Made by a program: the position numbers and the translations under genes. From positions 87,507 to 151,506 of the forward strand of contig ARYC01017123.1 in assembly GCA_000711775.1 (NCBI GenBank): a stretch of DNA of 64,000 bases. Direction: 5' to 3'. Positions 26,899 through 38,109 of this stretch are shown piece by piece. The stretch comes from Oxytricha trifallax. Lineage: Eukaryota; Ciliophora; Spirotrichea; Sporadotrichida; Oxytrichidae. A model generated the notes under the pieces. That model had not been told where the DNA came from. It searched no databases and saw only the letters and a list, made by a program, of their open reading frames with translations. The stretch's first letter is position 1. Every line of letters begins with the position of its first letter.

Positions 26899-28412
26899 CT
26901 ATTTGTTGTGTTCTTCAATGTCAAATAGTCTTTTTTCTCCATTTATTTTTGAGGATCTAGTTGGGTCTCCACCTGAGTTAATTAGTTCGCAAGTATTTTG
27001 TAATTCTGATCTTCCAAAACTTTGTGAACGCTGCAGTAGGGGATTATGCCGTAGTTGATCAAGGTCTCGCCTTGAATAATGGCCATCATTGTACATTTTT
27101 TTATATATGTTTTTTCTTTTCTGCAATTCGTCTTCCTTCTTTTTAATCTCATCGCTTGCTTTTTTGGGTCTTAAATTACTTTTTACTTTGGTTTATTTTC
27201 TCATGTATTTTTGAACCATATATCGAATTATTTCATTGGTGTTTATCTCCTTTAGTTGAGTGACATTTATTAGTAATTTATTAGGGATTATTCTTGGTGT
27301 TCGAAAGTCATTCTCATTTGTTATTGCTCCATCTTCTCTATCTCTTCAATTTTTAATGAACTGTGATTCAACAAGTTGAGTGTATTTCAAAATTATTAAT
27401 GACCTTATTTAAGCCATCATTTTCGTGTCACTAACCGTGCGATTATTAGAGTTATTAATTCTTTAGTTGAACTGTGTTTCTTTTTAATCTTATTCTACTT
27501 GTTTTTTAGTTAATTTTATATATTCAAGCAAATATTTAGTCCTAGGTAATTGGCTTTTTGTACTTTTTTGATGCCTTCATTTTATAATTCTCTCTAAAAG
27601 GTTTTAGCGTCACTCAAAATACTGTATTCTTTGTGTTCAACTTAAAACTATCAGATTATTCGATTTTTCTGACACAGTTTATCACCCTTTTGAATTGTTA
27701 TGGGTCTTTTATATTAACTAATATGTTGTCTGTGAATACTATTAATTTGCCTTGTTTTATCAATGACTTTAGTCCTTGTTGAGCAAACATAGAATCTTGT
27801 AAGTATATGTTAAAATATCGGAGAAAATATACTTCTCTAAGATACTCCTTATTCTATCCTAACTTCCTGTTTTTATACGTAAATCTTTTGGGGTAAAAGC
27901 TGTCCAATTAATTTGACTACCTCAGCATCATGTTGGTTAATTACTCTTTCTTTTAATATAGATCTGATTTATCCTTCCAGGCTGAGTCATAAAATTTGCA
28001 GATATTGAGTAGGTAGACTTCTCTTTATCTACTCTTTTTTCATTAATAGTTAATATGTTCACAGCGAGTCTTATTAAATTAATATGAGCGATTTTGTTTT
28101 ATTTAAATCTATTTTAGTAGTTTTCTGTTTGAAGTATGTTGCTCTTTACTTCTTGATTTGTAAATAAAACTTATTTTTCCCAAATCAGAGTTTTTTACTA
28201 TTGCTCTCAAGTTACTTATCTCTGGGTATTTATTTTTTGCCTTTGCTTGGCAATATAAGTCTCTCTTCCTTAATGTACTGATGAATTTGTTTCTCATTGA
28301 TCCAAAAAGAGATTTTTACATACAGTTTCTAATATTATTTTATATTTATTCAGCATTTTCCCATCGAAACCATCAGGTCCTATGGCCATATTAAAGTTAC
28401 ACTCATTTATGC
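26899..28412 (-). pseudogene. LINE reverse transcriptase and C-terminus, broken
   Basis: Just downstream of the inserted SINE the frame resumes with AIGPDGFDGKMLNKYK (28345-28395), the motif that opens LINE reverse transcriptases. It continues through ISNLRAIVKNSDLGKISFIY and FLRYFNIYLQDSM. The catalytic block near 27750 reads VFTDNILVNI where active enzymes have Y-x-D-D, so one catalytic aspartate is now asparagine. The C-terminal segment 26899-27126 (RRDLDQLRHNPLLQRSQSF) is an open stretch in a later frame. Several TGAs and frameshifts separate the blocks. This is a dead copy. Confidence 0.7.
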
Positions 28413-28427
28413 TTTGTTCTACATTTA
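28413..28427. repeat. Target-site duplication, left copy
   Basis: TTTGTTCTACATTTA, identical to 28836-28850 on the other side of the SINE-like insertion. Confidence 0.75.
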
Positions 28428-28835
28428 GTGAATAGTGAATAGTGAATAGTTTAGGTTAAATTAATAACAAGATACTCTTGGTCATAACATGACCCAATAT
28501 TTGCATCCTTGGGTCAAGACATTGCTGGTGTGAATGACGTGGCACATAACCTTGAGCCCCCAAAAAACCAAAAAACCTCAAGAGAGTAAAAACTGTGGAA
28601 AAAGACTAGCAATTGCTCGGCTCCTCTGTGCTCCTGACGTCCGCCACTCATCACTGTGTGGAATGCAGTCCCACTTCTTCCCCCCGCCTGCCTCCCTTCT
28701 TGCCAGCCTTGTTAGACTGTATCCACCCTGCCAACTAACGGCGTAATGGCAGGGAAATCGGCTCTCTAGAGCTCTCTCCATGAGCGATTGAACCCCGCTA
28801 GCTCGTTGTTATTTGCAGGTAGGTCTCTGGGCGCT
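28428..28835 (-). mobile_element. SINE-like GC-rich insertion inside the LINE
   Basis: This 408 bp block is roughly half G+C, in sharp contrast to its surroundings, and it interrupts the LINE between the endonuclease linker and the reverse transcriptase. It is flanked by identical 15 bp copies of TTTGTTCTACATTTA (28413-28427 and 28836-28850), a target-site duplication. On the minus strand it starts GCGCCCAGAGACC, carries GGGGTTCAATCG about 45 bp in (close to a Pol III B box), and ends in three copies of TATTCAC. Head, tail and duplication fit a SINE copied by LINE machinery. The two short ORFs inside it, on opposite strands, are not convincing proteins. A full tRNA fold was not found at the head. 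Confidence 0.65.
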
Positions 28836-28850
28836 TTTGTTCTACATTTA
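28836..28850. repeat. Target-site duplication, right copy
   Basis: Second copy of TTTGTTCTACATTTA. Removing 28428-28835 plus one copy restores the LINE interval. Confidence 0.75.
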
Positions 28851-30105
28851 TATTAATGCAGGATTGCTCATTTTTTGTTCATTTATCATTATAGTGTCTC
28901 TACTAATTGAGTTTTGCCCTTTTTTTCTCTCTTTTATAAAGATTTGGCTGTAGAAACGACTGATTTTGCCATAGTTTAGTTATCTCTCCAGATTCTATAT
29001 TTTATCTTTTACTGTCAGGCCTTTAATAGGTTGTTATTGTTTTTGATTTTAAGTTAGTCTCTTTACCAGGTAGAAGAAATCTTAAGTCGTTACTTTCTAG
29101 ACAGTGTTCCAAGTGATTTATCGCTTCTTCTTCCATTTTACTTTCATCTCTTAAAATAAGTTCTATTGGCTTGTTACGTTTTGTCTCAATGACCCTTCTG
29201 GTGATCTCTGGTATTAATTATTGCCTTAGACCTGTATTTTCAATTTTATCTATAAGACAGTTTTGAATTGGGTATTCCAGGTCACTGATTCTTAATTAGT
29301 TAGTTTAAGTATTAAAATTAATTCTGGAGATACGAAATCAATTCAGTTAGATTATTCTAGTATATTCTGTATTTCAGAACTATGTCTCTTCACAGAGTGT
29401 TATTTATCTCCCTTCTTCTATGAATATTTTCCAACATTTTTTCCTTAAGTTAGTTATTCTGATTGTGCTATCTCTATTTGTCATTATAGGTCATCATTCT
29501 AATACTCACACTCAAATTCACCTAGATCATTTTGTGGTCAGTCAGTCTGAACTAGCACATCTCCCAGCTTACTATTTCTACATTTGAGAAAACTTGGTCA
29601 AGTAGATTGCACTTAATATGATTATCCACTCGTATTAAATTGGATTCTTTCAGGCCCTCTCTATTTAATCTTTATCCTAATTCTTTGATGTGGAAGTTGA
29701 AATCCCCCATAACGATTATCCTCTGTCTTTGACATTTCTATTTTGGTGATTTTATCATAAATATCTGTCTATTTCGAAGTTCTTTTACTTCATCATTACT
29801 ATTTGCTATGTATGTAATATTTAAATGCTGTGGGAATCTATCCATGTTTAGAATGTTCCATGTTATGAATTGACTTAAGATATTTATTGTCTTCATTTTT
29901 TCCTTCCCCTTGTTTAATATTAGTACACCTTCATTCCTAGCGAGCTAAGTCTATATTATGTTTTTGTTGTTGATTCAAATCAATCTTTATAATCTAGTCT
30001 CTACTAATCCTATTAAGTTTGGATTTCTGCCTTCAATTTCTTTTATCATTTTTGAGCTGTGATTTTAGTCCTCTCACATCTATAAAAGTCAAGTTAAATA
30101 AAGTC
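28851..30105 (-). pseudogene. LINE endonuclease domain and linker, broken
   Basis: The N-terminus reads NLTFIDVRGLKSQLKN, the typical first strand of LINE endonucleases, then after a frame change GRNPNLIGLVETRL, containing the conserved E-T of the active site. Further on come VMGDFNFHIKELG near 29715 (the GDFN motif) and RLTDHKMIQVNL near 29520 (the S/T-D-H catalytic motif). After another frame change near 29285 the linker continues for about 130 residues (for example KIENTGLRQQLIPEITRRVI) to a TGA close to the SINE-like insertion. The enzyme would nick target DNA to prime reverse transcription. At least three frame changes or in-frame TGAs rule out activity. Confidence 0.75.
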
Positions 30106-32075
30106 TTTCTTGTGCATATTATTATACATCTTAATGGCTTCTAATGAAGTTAGTTGAACTTTATTAAAACTTAAAATATTGTAGATCAGGATTTTTGAAT
30201 TCCAAGAAATATGTCAAGATGCTGTAGTTAAGAATTAAATTTATCTTAAAAATACTGATCTGGCCTAACAACCTTTAAAATAATTGTCAGGCGAGGTAAT
30301 TTTAGATATTATGTTCAAAAGTAATTAAGAGATATAGAAAAGGATTTAGAACATTGTTCTAAGTATCCCTATTAAATATTAAGGGTCCATCAATATCATT
30401 CAAGATATTCAAATAGGCACTCTATAAAAGCCATTTCTATTTTGTCTAAAAGCAAAAGGAATTAACAATACTTAAAAGGATACTAATAGTATAAAATTCA
30501 AAAATAAAAAAGCAGTTATATTGAAAATAAAAAAATAAATCTTAAATTATTGATACTGATTATACTTAAAACCATTTAAAAAAATGGAGGCCTGACAATT
30601 ATTTAAAAAGTTGTTAGGAGAAGAAAATAAATAAAATTTAAATATTAGCAAAAAAAAAAATATTAAAATTAGAATATGCAATAATAATTAAAGGAAAGTA
30701 CAACTTACTTGACTTGTATAAATTCTGCAGATATATTTTCAAGTATACCATCTATGAATTTAATTATCTTTTACTGCTAATAATTATTCCTTCCTCTTGG
30801 TGTGCTGTCTATCAGCTAATCTTACATTTCTCATTAACCATCCTACACCTTCCCTTGCTAGTTTATAGAAATCGATATGAATACAATTGTAAACCTTAAC
30901 CCAAAATTTATAATTTATTTTTTCCAATTGTTTATTAAAACCAAAATTTTTGGTTTGATATAATGAATTTTACGAATTTAATTTAAAATTCTCAAATTAT
31001 CTTTCCAATTTTTGTTATGATTAGTGTTTCTCTTTCCTCTATCTGTTGTCTATATAAACTAGTAGTCAAATCCTTCCGTTAGTCACTTACTTCTCATGCT
31101 TCAACTTACCCGCCTTCTTTAATTGTTAATAGATTTTTCTGTATTTTAATTTTATTTCGGGAGGAGGAAGTTTCCTTCACTTTTTTAATTTAATTAACAA
31201 ATTTATTAAATTATACATAAATTAATAATTATGAAAAATTTTTATGACCTATTGTTATTAAGAGGATGTTTATATATTATTTAGGTAGTTCAAAAAATAT
31301 AGTTTAACTTTATTAAGGTATGAGAAGAATAAGATTAATTGAATTAGAATTTTAATAACAATTTGATAAAATATTTGGAATTACTTTGAATTTAGAGAGA
31401 GGACAATAAATTGGTTAAGAGTTAGAAATACAGTAAAATCAGATAGAATATTTGAAGTTTTTAGAATCTAAAGAGAGATAATAATTAATCGAATATTGAT
31501 AAAATATAAAACAAAAGGAAATTATTTTTAGCGTAAAATAAATAAACGGCATTGTATTACATTTTGTAAATTTAATCATATTTGAAACATAAATAAAGAA
31601 ATACAGAACAGCTTTTATTAGTTGCTCATAATCTATATTTATTTTGTGACTAATTAGCATTTTTGTATAAAAATTTTGATTAGTTTTTGGAAATCAATTC
31701 TACTTTAGTGAAGAGCTGAACATGACTCAAAATTAGATATCTGTAAGATAAATATATTAGGATTTTTATAAATGAAGTACGAATTGCTAGCTGTTTTTGT
31801 GAACGCAGTTTTCTTAATCTAAATTTAAAATGGATTATATTACCTCGAATTTACCCAGCTAATATAATGCAGAATTAATGTAAGTAAGTATTTAGAAAGT
31901 TATTTATAAAAAATTAAAGTACTTACCATAGAAATAATGAGTAGAAAGCTTAGCTATAAAGAGTGGATTTACTTTTTACGAATTCGTAGATTAATCCATC
32001 TTAAATTTAAAATAACAACTTAATTATATTTTACGTTAATTATAAATTACTACCAACTTTTATTTTTGAAAATAA

Positions 32076-32240
32076 ATGATCGATAATAAATTAAGTATAA
32101 TTATAACAATTAAATTAGTTCAGAAGTAGTTTAATGTTGTAAAAAAGATTAATTTATTATTTTTTTTTAATTTAAATAAAGTACAGGAAACTTCCCTGAA
32201 TTTTTTTATTATTATAAACCAGTGCAGGAAACTTTCTCCC
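32076..32240 (+). repeat. Direct repeat unit A
   Basis: From ATCGATAATAAATTAAG to GCAGGAAACTTTCTCCCCC. It aligns with 32560-32722 at roughly 80 percent by eye, about 485 bp downstream. Both copies end in two AGGAAACT motifs followed by a C-run. Confidence 0.55.
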
Positions 32241-32559
32241 CCTTTATTTCTATTATTTTTAAAAAAATAAAAAATATTAATAAATAAAAATTAATTTTAA
32301 TAAGTTAGATTAAAAAACCCTAAAGAATAAATGCTTAATTTTAGAAACCATAAATATAATTTAAAAACTAAAAAGAAACATCCTATAGTTTACAAATAAT
32401 AAAACTGAGAACACTTGGACACCTCAAATACTTAAGAAATAAATATTGTGGATCTATTTCAGCCTAAATATCTAAAAGTTCTTAGATTACTGGCATTTAA
32501 AAGGGAAAAAAATAGTACTAAGACGATGCTTAGAATTAATTCTAACATAGATATTGACT

Positions 32560-32722
32560 AATTAATTAATAAATTAAGGATAATTGTAACAATGAAATAT
32601 GTCCAGGGAGTAGGTTAATAGTTGTTAAAAAGATTAATTTTATAAAAATATTTTTATCAAAAAAGTAGAGGAAACTTCCTTAAAATATTTTTTTTTAAAA
32701 CTAATGCAGAAAACTCCCCCCC
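32560..32722 (+). repeat. Direct repeat unit B
   Basis: Second copy, from AATTAATAAATTAAGGA to GCAGAAAACTCCCCCCCC. It shares AGATTAATTT and the two AGGAAACT-type motifs with unit A. It probably represents repeated ends of the small element seen at 25521-25934. Confidence 0.55.
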
Positions 32723-32967
32723 CAATAATGACATATTATTTTCATTAAATTTTTTATAGATAAATTTTTACAAACATTCATCATGTACGAATAAAAATTA
32801 TATATAATATCAGGATGCCTAATTAAATTCAATGTATTTGCCAATTTCAGATTAAAAAATGCTCCTTTTTTTAATTATACTTACCTAAATATAATCTAGC
32901 TTATAAAATTTGATTTATGTTAGTTTCAATTAAATTTTAATTTTTACTAAATGCTATCTTTTTCAAT

Positions 32968-33598
32968 AATACTGACAAACTCAGAAGAATCCTAGACTTA
33001 TCTGATCCAAAATTCTCTAAATTAAGTTAGATTGAGTATATAATAAGCGGTTAATTTATAGGATTATCTAATGAAGAAATGAAAGCTATGAAGGAAAAGT
33101 CGTTAAATCAAAATTTGAAAAGCTTGTGTAGTAAAAAATAATAAAAGAAAATAAAATAGATAAACTATAAATAATTAAGGAACTTGTAGGACTAGTTGAA
33201 ATAGAATAACATTCAGAGGATAATATTTTTGAAGCTATGGAAATCAGGAATTCGGAAATGCTTTTTAAATATTGCTAAAACAATTAAACCTTATCACTTA
33301 AAAATGACTTTGCCTCAACAATAATTGGTGGAAACTCATATTAAAAGACTTGCAGAACAATATCATAATTTCTAAGCCCTTACTTATGAGAATTTAATTT
33401 TTAGCGAAAATTAAGAGAATAGCAAAAGAAACCGAAGATAAGTAACGTGAACTTCAATCAAACTATGAAAAGATTTTTGAGTAAGTAAGCGGAATTTGTA
33501 CTGAACTGTTGAAACAAATGAATAGTACTCATAATTAATAGGAAATAGATAAATGTTAATTAATTATTAATTGTTAAAATGAAAACCTTTTAAGATGA
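32968..33598 (+). pseudogene. Unknown helical protein, paralogue of the 42 kb relic, frameshifted
   Basis: One frame runs from 32968 to about 33405 and a second from 33407 to TGA 33596-33598; a single frameshift joins them. The first ends in LVETHIKRLAEQYHNF; the second includes EQVSGICTELLKQMNS. The 42 kb relic has the same blocks in the same order (SLATHVKRFTEQYNSLKQLL, then KQVNAICTEHLSK), so this is a real family. The sequence is rich in Lys, Glu, Gln and Asn and looks alpha-helical or coiled-coil. No known domain was recognised. The start is not defined. A MORN-like segment follows at 33688 and may or may not be part of the same gene. Confidence 0.5.
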
Positions 33599-33687
33599 AG
33601 ACGGAACCATGTTGTATTCACAATAATTTTGTAAGTTACATTTATGATATCTATAATTTTTTTAATGCTCTTCCAGCAATACTTTGA

Positions 33688-33900
33688 GTCAGTAATGGTG
33701 AAAGTCAGAGACTTCAGTAAGGAACAGGAAGACCCTGGTTAGGGAGGTTTATTCATGCAGACGGAGAAATATACGAGGGATACTGGAAAAATAGCATAGC
33801 TGTTCCAGAACTTTCATTTTCAATAATATTAAAAAGTATTTGTATTGTTATTAATCTTATTGGTATTATCATCTATTTTTATCATTATTTTTCATAAATA
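33688..33900 (+). pseudogene. MORN-repeat fragment
   Basis: The frame through 33721 reads GRFIHADGEIYEGYWKN, a clear MORN repeat (G-x-F, D-G-x-x-Y-x-G-x-W), preceded by GTGRPWL. MORN repeats bind membranes or act as protein scaffolds and are abundant in ciliates. Only one full unit is visible; the frame then turns hydrophobic and ends. An upstream stretch GTAAGT to TTCCAG (about 33632-33676) looks like an intron but leaves a TGA in the MORN frame unless a different acceptor is used. I treat it as a gene fragment. Confidence 0.5.
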
Positions 33901-34118
33901 TTGATGTAAGTTGTAAAAAAATATGGAGTAAATGAATGATAGACTGACTACTATCATTGAGAAAAAAAATAAGAAAAACATGGAATAAATAAATAAAAAA
34001 TTTAGATAACTAAACTAAGAATTTTAAAATTTAGAGTAAAGATAAAATTACAATTAACTCTTGTTACAAAAATATTTCAAAGTATTTAAACATTTCCAAT
34101 AGTATGAATCATTTAAGT

Positions 34119-34917
34119 TCAAAACTTTTCATTTACTTTTTATTCGAGTTCAAAACCAGCCCAACCAGGTCTTCTGTTAATCTACCTTGCATATACATCC
34201 AAGAATCGGCCGCCAGGACAAAATTCTTCTATCATTTCATAAATCCGTTTCAGCTTTTAAGATCCTAATTTTCCCAAGTCAATAAAGGCATTCTTGATTT
34301 TTATAAATTAATCTTTGTTCTAAATAAGCCATATCACCTTTCTAGTCAATAATAAACTCTTCTTTGCAATGTTAGAATACTCTTCCAAATCCCACTTCTC
34401 AAATCTTAACTGTTATCTGTTTTGATACAACTAACTGTTTCCACAATTTTGTATCCCCTTCCTTTTTCTTTGCATTAGTTGACTATAAAAATACGTACCC
34501 TCATTCTTGTACTATATCTATTGGGACAGACATTATCTCTTAATCAGTCATTGTGTCATATCCTAAGTTGTATCCTGTATCAGGGTGAGGTGGGTCTGAC
34601 ATGACGACATCATATTACTATCCATTATACTTTTATTTGGCCCAATCTTTCAGTTTAATCCATTCTTCATTATCTCTTACGTTAACTTCGAAAGCATCTA
34701 TTTCAGCAACATCATGTCCTTTTAATTTTTGATGAAACACTAATCTGCTGTTCGTTTGTATAGCTTCGAACAACTCTCTGGAGACATGTTTGTAAACTGC
34801 ACCTACAGTCACTCCTTTGTATTTTTCCTTGCATGATTTATTATGGGGACATTTAAATTTGCCATCTCTTCCTTATTTTACTTTCTCTCTTTTCTTGATT
34901 TATCTCTTGTCTTGCAT
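34119..34917 (-). pseudogene. MT-A70 family adenine methyltransferase, broken
   Basis: ATG 34917 opens a frame with an N-terminal Cys/His-containing stretch (GKFKCPHNKSCKEKYKGV). The MT-A70 core follows: YDVVMSDPPHPDTGYNLG near 34580, corresponding to the D-P-P-W catalytic motif but with His in place of Trp. Then come GYVFLQSTNA and, after a frame change near 34285, KRIYEMIEEFCPGGRFLDVY and INRRPGWAGFELE, the family's C-terminal signature. The family methylates adenine N6 in RNA or, in ciliates, DNA, using S-adenosylmethionine. Two TGAs (before GYVFL and before EVGFG), one frameshift and the altered catalytic motif indicate a dead copy. The final TGA is at 34119-34121. Identification is strong; activity is very unlikely. 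Confidence 0.75.
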
Positions 34918-35599
34918 TCCCTAATATAAATAATTATTATAATTATTTAATTTAAGCCCGCCCCTTTAAATATATAATTTACTAACAATTTAAATATTCT
35001 TGTCATATTAAGGATAAAAAATTGTCCGATTCCTCAATTTGGATCATAATATTAATCTTCCATCAATGTCATATTCCTGTAAAAAAAAGTCCGATTTCAT
35101 AATAAAAGTTTTTTGTGAAATATACTGCTCTTTATAATTGAAAAAAGTTTCAATTAGTTTATAATTTCTTTGAACTTCTTAATAAAAAGCAAGATTTCAA
35201 TTTCTCTTTAATTAATTGTTTGTTAAAGTAAATAAATATAAAATTTCCGAATATTAAAGTTAGAAAGTTTAAAGAAAGCTATTAAGAATTTAAAGTAGTT
35301 ATATCAAATTATTATGCTTAGAATTCTTCGAGAGTAAATCAATAAAATATGAGTATAATTATGTTTAATATAATTAATTTTAGGGGTTGTTTTTGGTTTT
35401 ATAAAAATTCCGAAACTCCCAATTAACAAAAATTATAATCTAAATATAAGTTTAATTCTTACTTTTTTTAGTTAGTTTATTTTAATTAAATAAATAAGTT
35501 AGAAAAATAAAGTTGGGAAGCATAAATTCAATACTCTTGTTAACGCAGTGCAGAATGAGATGATTTTAAGCAACTGTAAAAGCATTTTTAAACCCATTT

Positions 35600-36300
35600 A
35601 AAATCTTTTGACTAGATCAATTTTTTTAACAAGATGACTAAAATACTCATCTCTAGATAAGGTCTCCCAAGTTTAAACTGAGTCATTCTTTATATTTGCA
35701 AAGACTTTCTCAATCGGAGCAAGATTAAATCAAAATGGTCCAAGAAACATAACTGAAAGATTGCATAGTCTGAACTTTTACAATACAAGAACCCTCTTTT
35801 GATATGTGGCATTATGTAAAATAAGAATTACTCTTTCTCTCCAGTTCGAAATAAAAGAATCTAAGTATTAAATAATTAGAGAACAAAGTAGAGGAAAGTT
35901 GCTATTTTATTCTTTCAGATATTTATGCTATAAGTTAATCAGCCATTACTAGATGCAAAAGCCATTATGTTAACATTATACATTATAACCAATTTATCAC
36001 TGTAATTTCTTATTCTTTTTAAACTCCAGGATTTTCTAAGGTTTGACTGGTTTTGCAAACTGCTTTCATCTATATTTAATTAGAAGTTTTCCTTAGTTCA
36101 TTGAATCGATGTGATGCATTGCTGCAAATTGTCTTTATTTTTACAGTCAGGGTTATTCGCCCTCTAATCGATTTGATAAACTTTCTTAAATCTCATTCCA
36201 AATGATTTTTTAAGATTTTTCAAACAATTGATTAAAATGCTTAGATTTTATTTTGTTATTATAACGCTTCTTGAACCTACTTAACTGATAATATTTAAGT
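35600..36300 (-). pseudogene. Tc1/mariner-type DDE transposase, broken
   Basis: The minus strand reads, in order, LRKSWSLKRIRNYS preceded by NIDESSLQ (the first catalytic Asp, near 36070), a beta-rich stretch, ILILHNATYQKRVLVL near 35800, and FNLAPIEKVFANIK near 35720. These are the three blocks of the DDE domain of Tc1/mariner/IS630 transposases. The second block normally begins Asp-Asn and here begins His-Asn, so a catalytic residue is lost. The third sits behind a TGA. The part upstream to about 36300 (KSFGMRFKKVYQID) fits the segment between the DNA-binding and catalytic domains. No terminal inverted repeats were identified. An inactive relic. Confidence 0.7.
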
Positions 36301-37487
36301 CTTTTCCTTTTAAGCTTGCTTAATATGATTTATGATAAATTCTTTTTTATGAGAATGTTTGGGACTTTATTATCCTAACATTAAATTTTAATCTGAAATA
36401 ATTTAATAAAGCTTAAACATGCTTATCTTAAATTTTTGCATCAATTAAGATTTTGAGCATCCTGAAAGTACATACAGATCTTTGATAAGCTTTTATTACT
36501 TTAATTTGTTGGTTTATTTATTATTTATTTGAGATGGGCCCCTATATAATTATTACAATCAATTAAAATTAAAAAGGAAATATTAACAGAATACCTGAGT
36601 ATTATCTGTGTTAACTTGAGCTTCAATTTATTTCATAGTAGCAATAGTTTGAAAAAATTCTCAATGAGTTTTAGTTTTTCATTTATTTAGTTAATTAGAA
36701 GCTTTTTTGTTCCAAAAGATTGAAAGTTTTTTTTCTGATTCAACAATCTATTTATTTGATAGTGAACACTTTTCTAAATTTCTATTTTCATATGAGTTTA
36801 TCATTCTTCTTGGATCCAGAATTTATGAAGTCTATTATTTATTGTTCATGTTTTGTGAAATTATTTACTCTAGATTAGAAACTTTTGAATGAGTTGACTC
36901 AATCTAATTTAAAAAATCATGAACTTTATTGTCATTTATTATTAATACAGTTGTTCTTGCACAACATTTATTCGTCTCCTGATGAATCTTCACTTACATT
37001 TAATTTGCTCAAAGCGTCATTTGGTTCAATATTTGTTGTATCAATCTTAAATTCCTCCTGATAAATTATCTAATGTTTTATTAATTTAATTTTGGTTTCA
37101 TATTCCATTCCATAATTTCCTAATAGAGTTTAAAAGTTTTGAAGCAAAGGGATTTCTCGAAAGAAGAATTACTTACATCTTTGATTAAAGTTAATAATTT
37201 TTATAATTTAATTATTTTACTATATATTAAGTTAGCCCTTTATTTATAAGCACCATTGTACTTAGTAGTGAAAAAAATAGAAATAGTAAATAATCTTTAG
37301 AAAATGAATGTAAGGTAAGTCTAATTGAAGATTTGAATTATAAAGGAACTATTCGACTTTTTAACTCAGGAGGGAGGGGCTTACTTACCTTAAATAAACT
37401 GCTCTAATATTTACTTTTTTTAAAAGAATTTTTAGGGGTGAAAAAGAGATAAAATTATAGTTATTAACCCTATATAGTATCTTAAAC
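36301..37487. other. AT-rich DNA, nothing supported
   Basis: Frames at 36707-36892 and 37385-37576 are short and lack motifs. No RNA or repeat was recognised. Confidence 0.4.
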
Positions 37488-37780
37488 GATGCGATTTTAT
37501 TGTATCTGCTGTTCCATAAATAGTGGGACTTACAGCAGACGATTTTCTTTGGTACGCCGAGAGAACAAGCCATCATTACTCAGGTTTTTGCCAGATCAAT
37601 GTTATTGGCTCAATCTCGATAAAAAAATGGATTACAGATGTTCTACTTTCATTGGACTCAGATGGGGTCAATGAAATTATCCAAAAGGGTAAAGAGTAAA
37701 GAAAATTAGCTTGGATAGTTCATAAAATAGCATTGTTCATATGAAACCACAATTTGCGGAAGCTTTAAATAACTCTATCG
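37488..37780 (+). pseudogene. Unassigned coding remnant
   Basis: A TGA-free frame with balanced composition reads DAILLYLLFHKQWDLQQTIF and then TPREQAIITQVFARSMLLAQ, in a local patch of higher G+C. It looks like a real helical protein but no family is recognised. No start codon is evident and the frame fades near 37740. It may be an exon of the same relic as 37828-38109; the sequence between contains a plausible 32 bp intron (37790-37821). Confidence 0.4.
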
Positions 37781-37789
37781 CATTTAGTG

Positions 37790-37821
37790 GTAAGTGTATA
37801 CTTTATTAATTGTTATTTTAG
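37790..37821 (+). other. Candidate 32-bp intron
   Basis: Begins GTAAGTGTATAC and ends TTGTTATTTTAG, with G+C-richer, codon-like sequence on both sides. The length is within the range of the very short introns of some ciliates. Either of two downstream frames stays open after splicing, so the exon phase is not settled. Confidence 0.35.
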
Positions 37822-37827
37822 TAAATA

Positions 37828-38109
37828 AGGGAAGGTCTGCTCATCATAAAAAGCGAAATTCCAAAAGAAAGTCAAGACCATCATAATAGTAAGAATCAAA
37901 GCTTAACTCACCCTCATAATCAAAATAAAAATTATGGACTAAAATAAAAGGGTGAGAGACGAGATGAGTAAAATGAAAATTAAATTGATGACCTCCAGAA
38001 CTATAAATAGCTCGTGATGCACCTCCATAAGGGAGGGGTTATTGACAAGGAGGAAACATTCTTAACAATATAACTATCTAATAGGATATTAATTTATGAT
38101 GTGAAATGA
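37828..38109 (+). pseudogene. Coding remnant, possibly N-terminal part of a calcineurin-like phosphatase
   Basis: A TGA-free frame ends at TGA 38107-38109. It carries a hydrophilic, Asn/Gln/Lys-rich lead and then NYKQLVMHLHKGGVIDKEET, which resembles the helix ahead of the catalytic domain in calcineurin-A-like phosphatases. The catalytic GDxHG and GDxVDRG motifs do not follow, so if the resemblance is real this is a fragment. The assignment is an inference from one short block and could be wrong. Confidence 0.25.

Larger units (their letters stand above)
26790..30110 (-). mobile_element. Degenerate non-LTR retrotransposon (LINE)
   Basis: Reading the minus strand with TAA/TAG as glutamine gives, in order, an endonuclease/exonuclease/phosphatase-type (APE-like) endonuclease, a linker and a reverse transcriptase. 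This is the layout of LINEs with an APE endonuclease. The element is broken by frameshifts, by in-frame TGAs and by a 408 bp SINE-like insertion at 28428-28835. The 5' end is placed where the endonuclease begins near 30105. The 3' end is only approximate; no poly-A or tandem tail was identified. Confidence 0.8.
30111..32967. other. AT-rich DNA with short dispersed repeats, no gene
   Basis: No supported gene. Frames at 30714-30899 and 31439-31660 are hydrophobic or low-complexity and unconvincing. The stretch contains AGTTTCC motifs (31157-31175) and the direct repeats listed separately. Confidence 0.4.

Noticed and set aside
28534..28781. Overlapping ORFs on both strands of about 70 aa
   Set aside because: They lie inside the GC-rich SINE-like insertion, overlap each other antisense and show no protein family; stop-poor because of high G+C.
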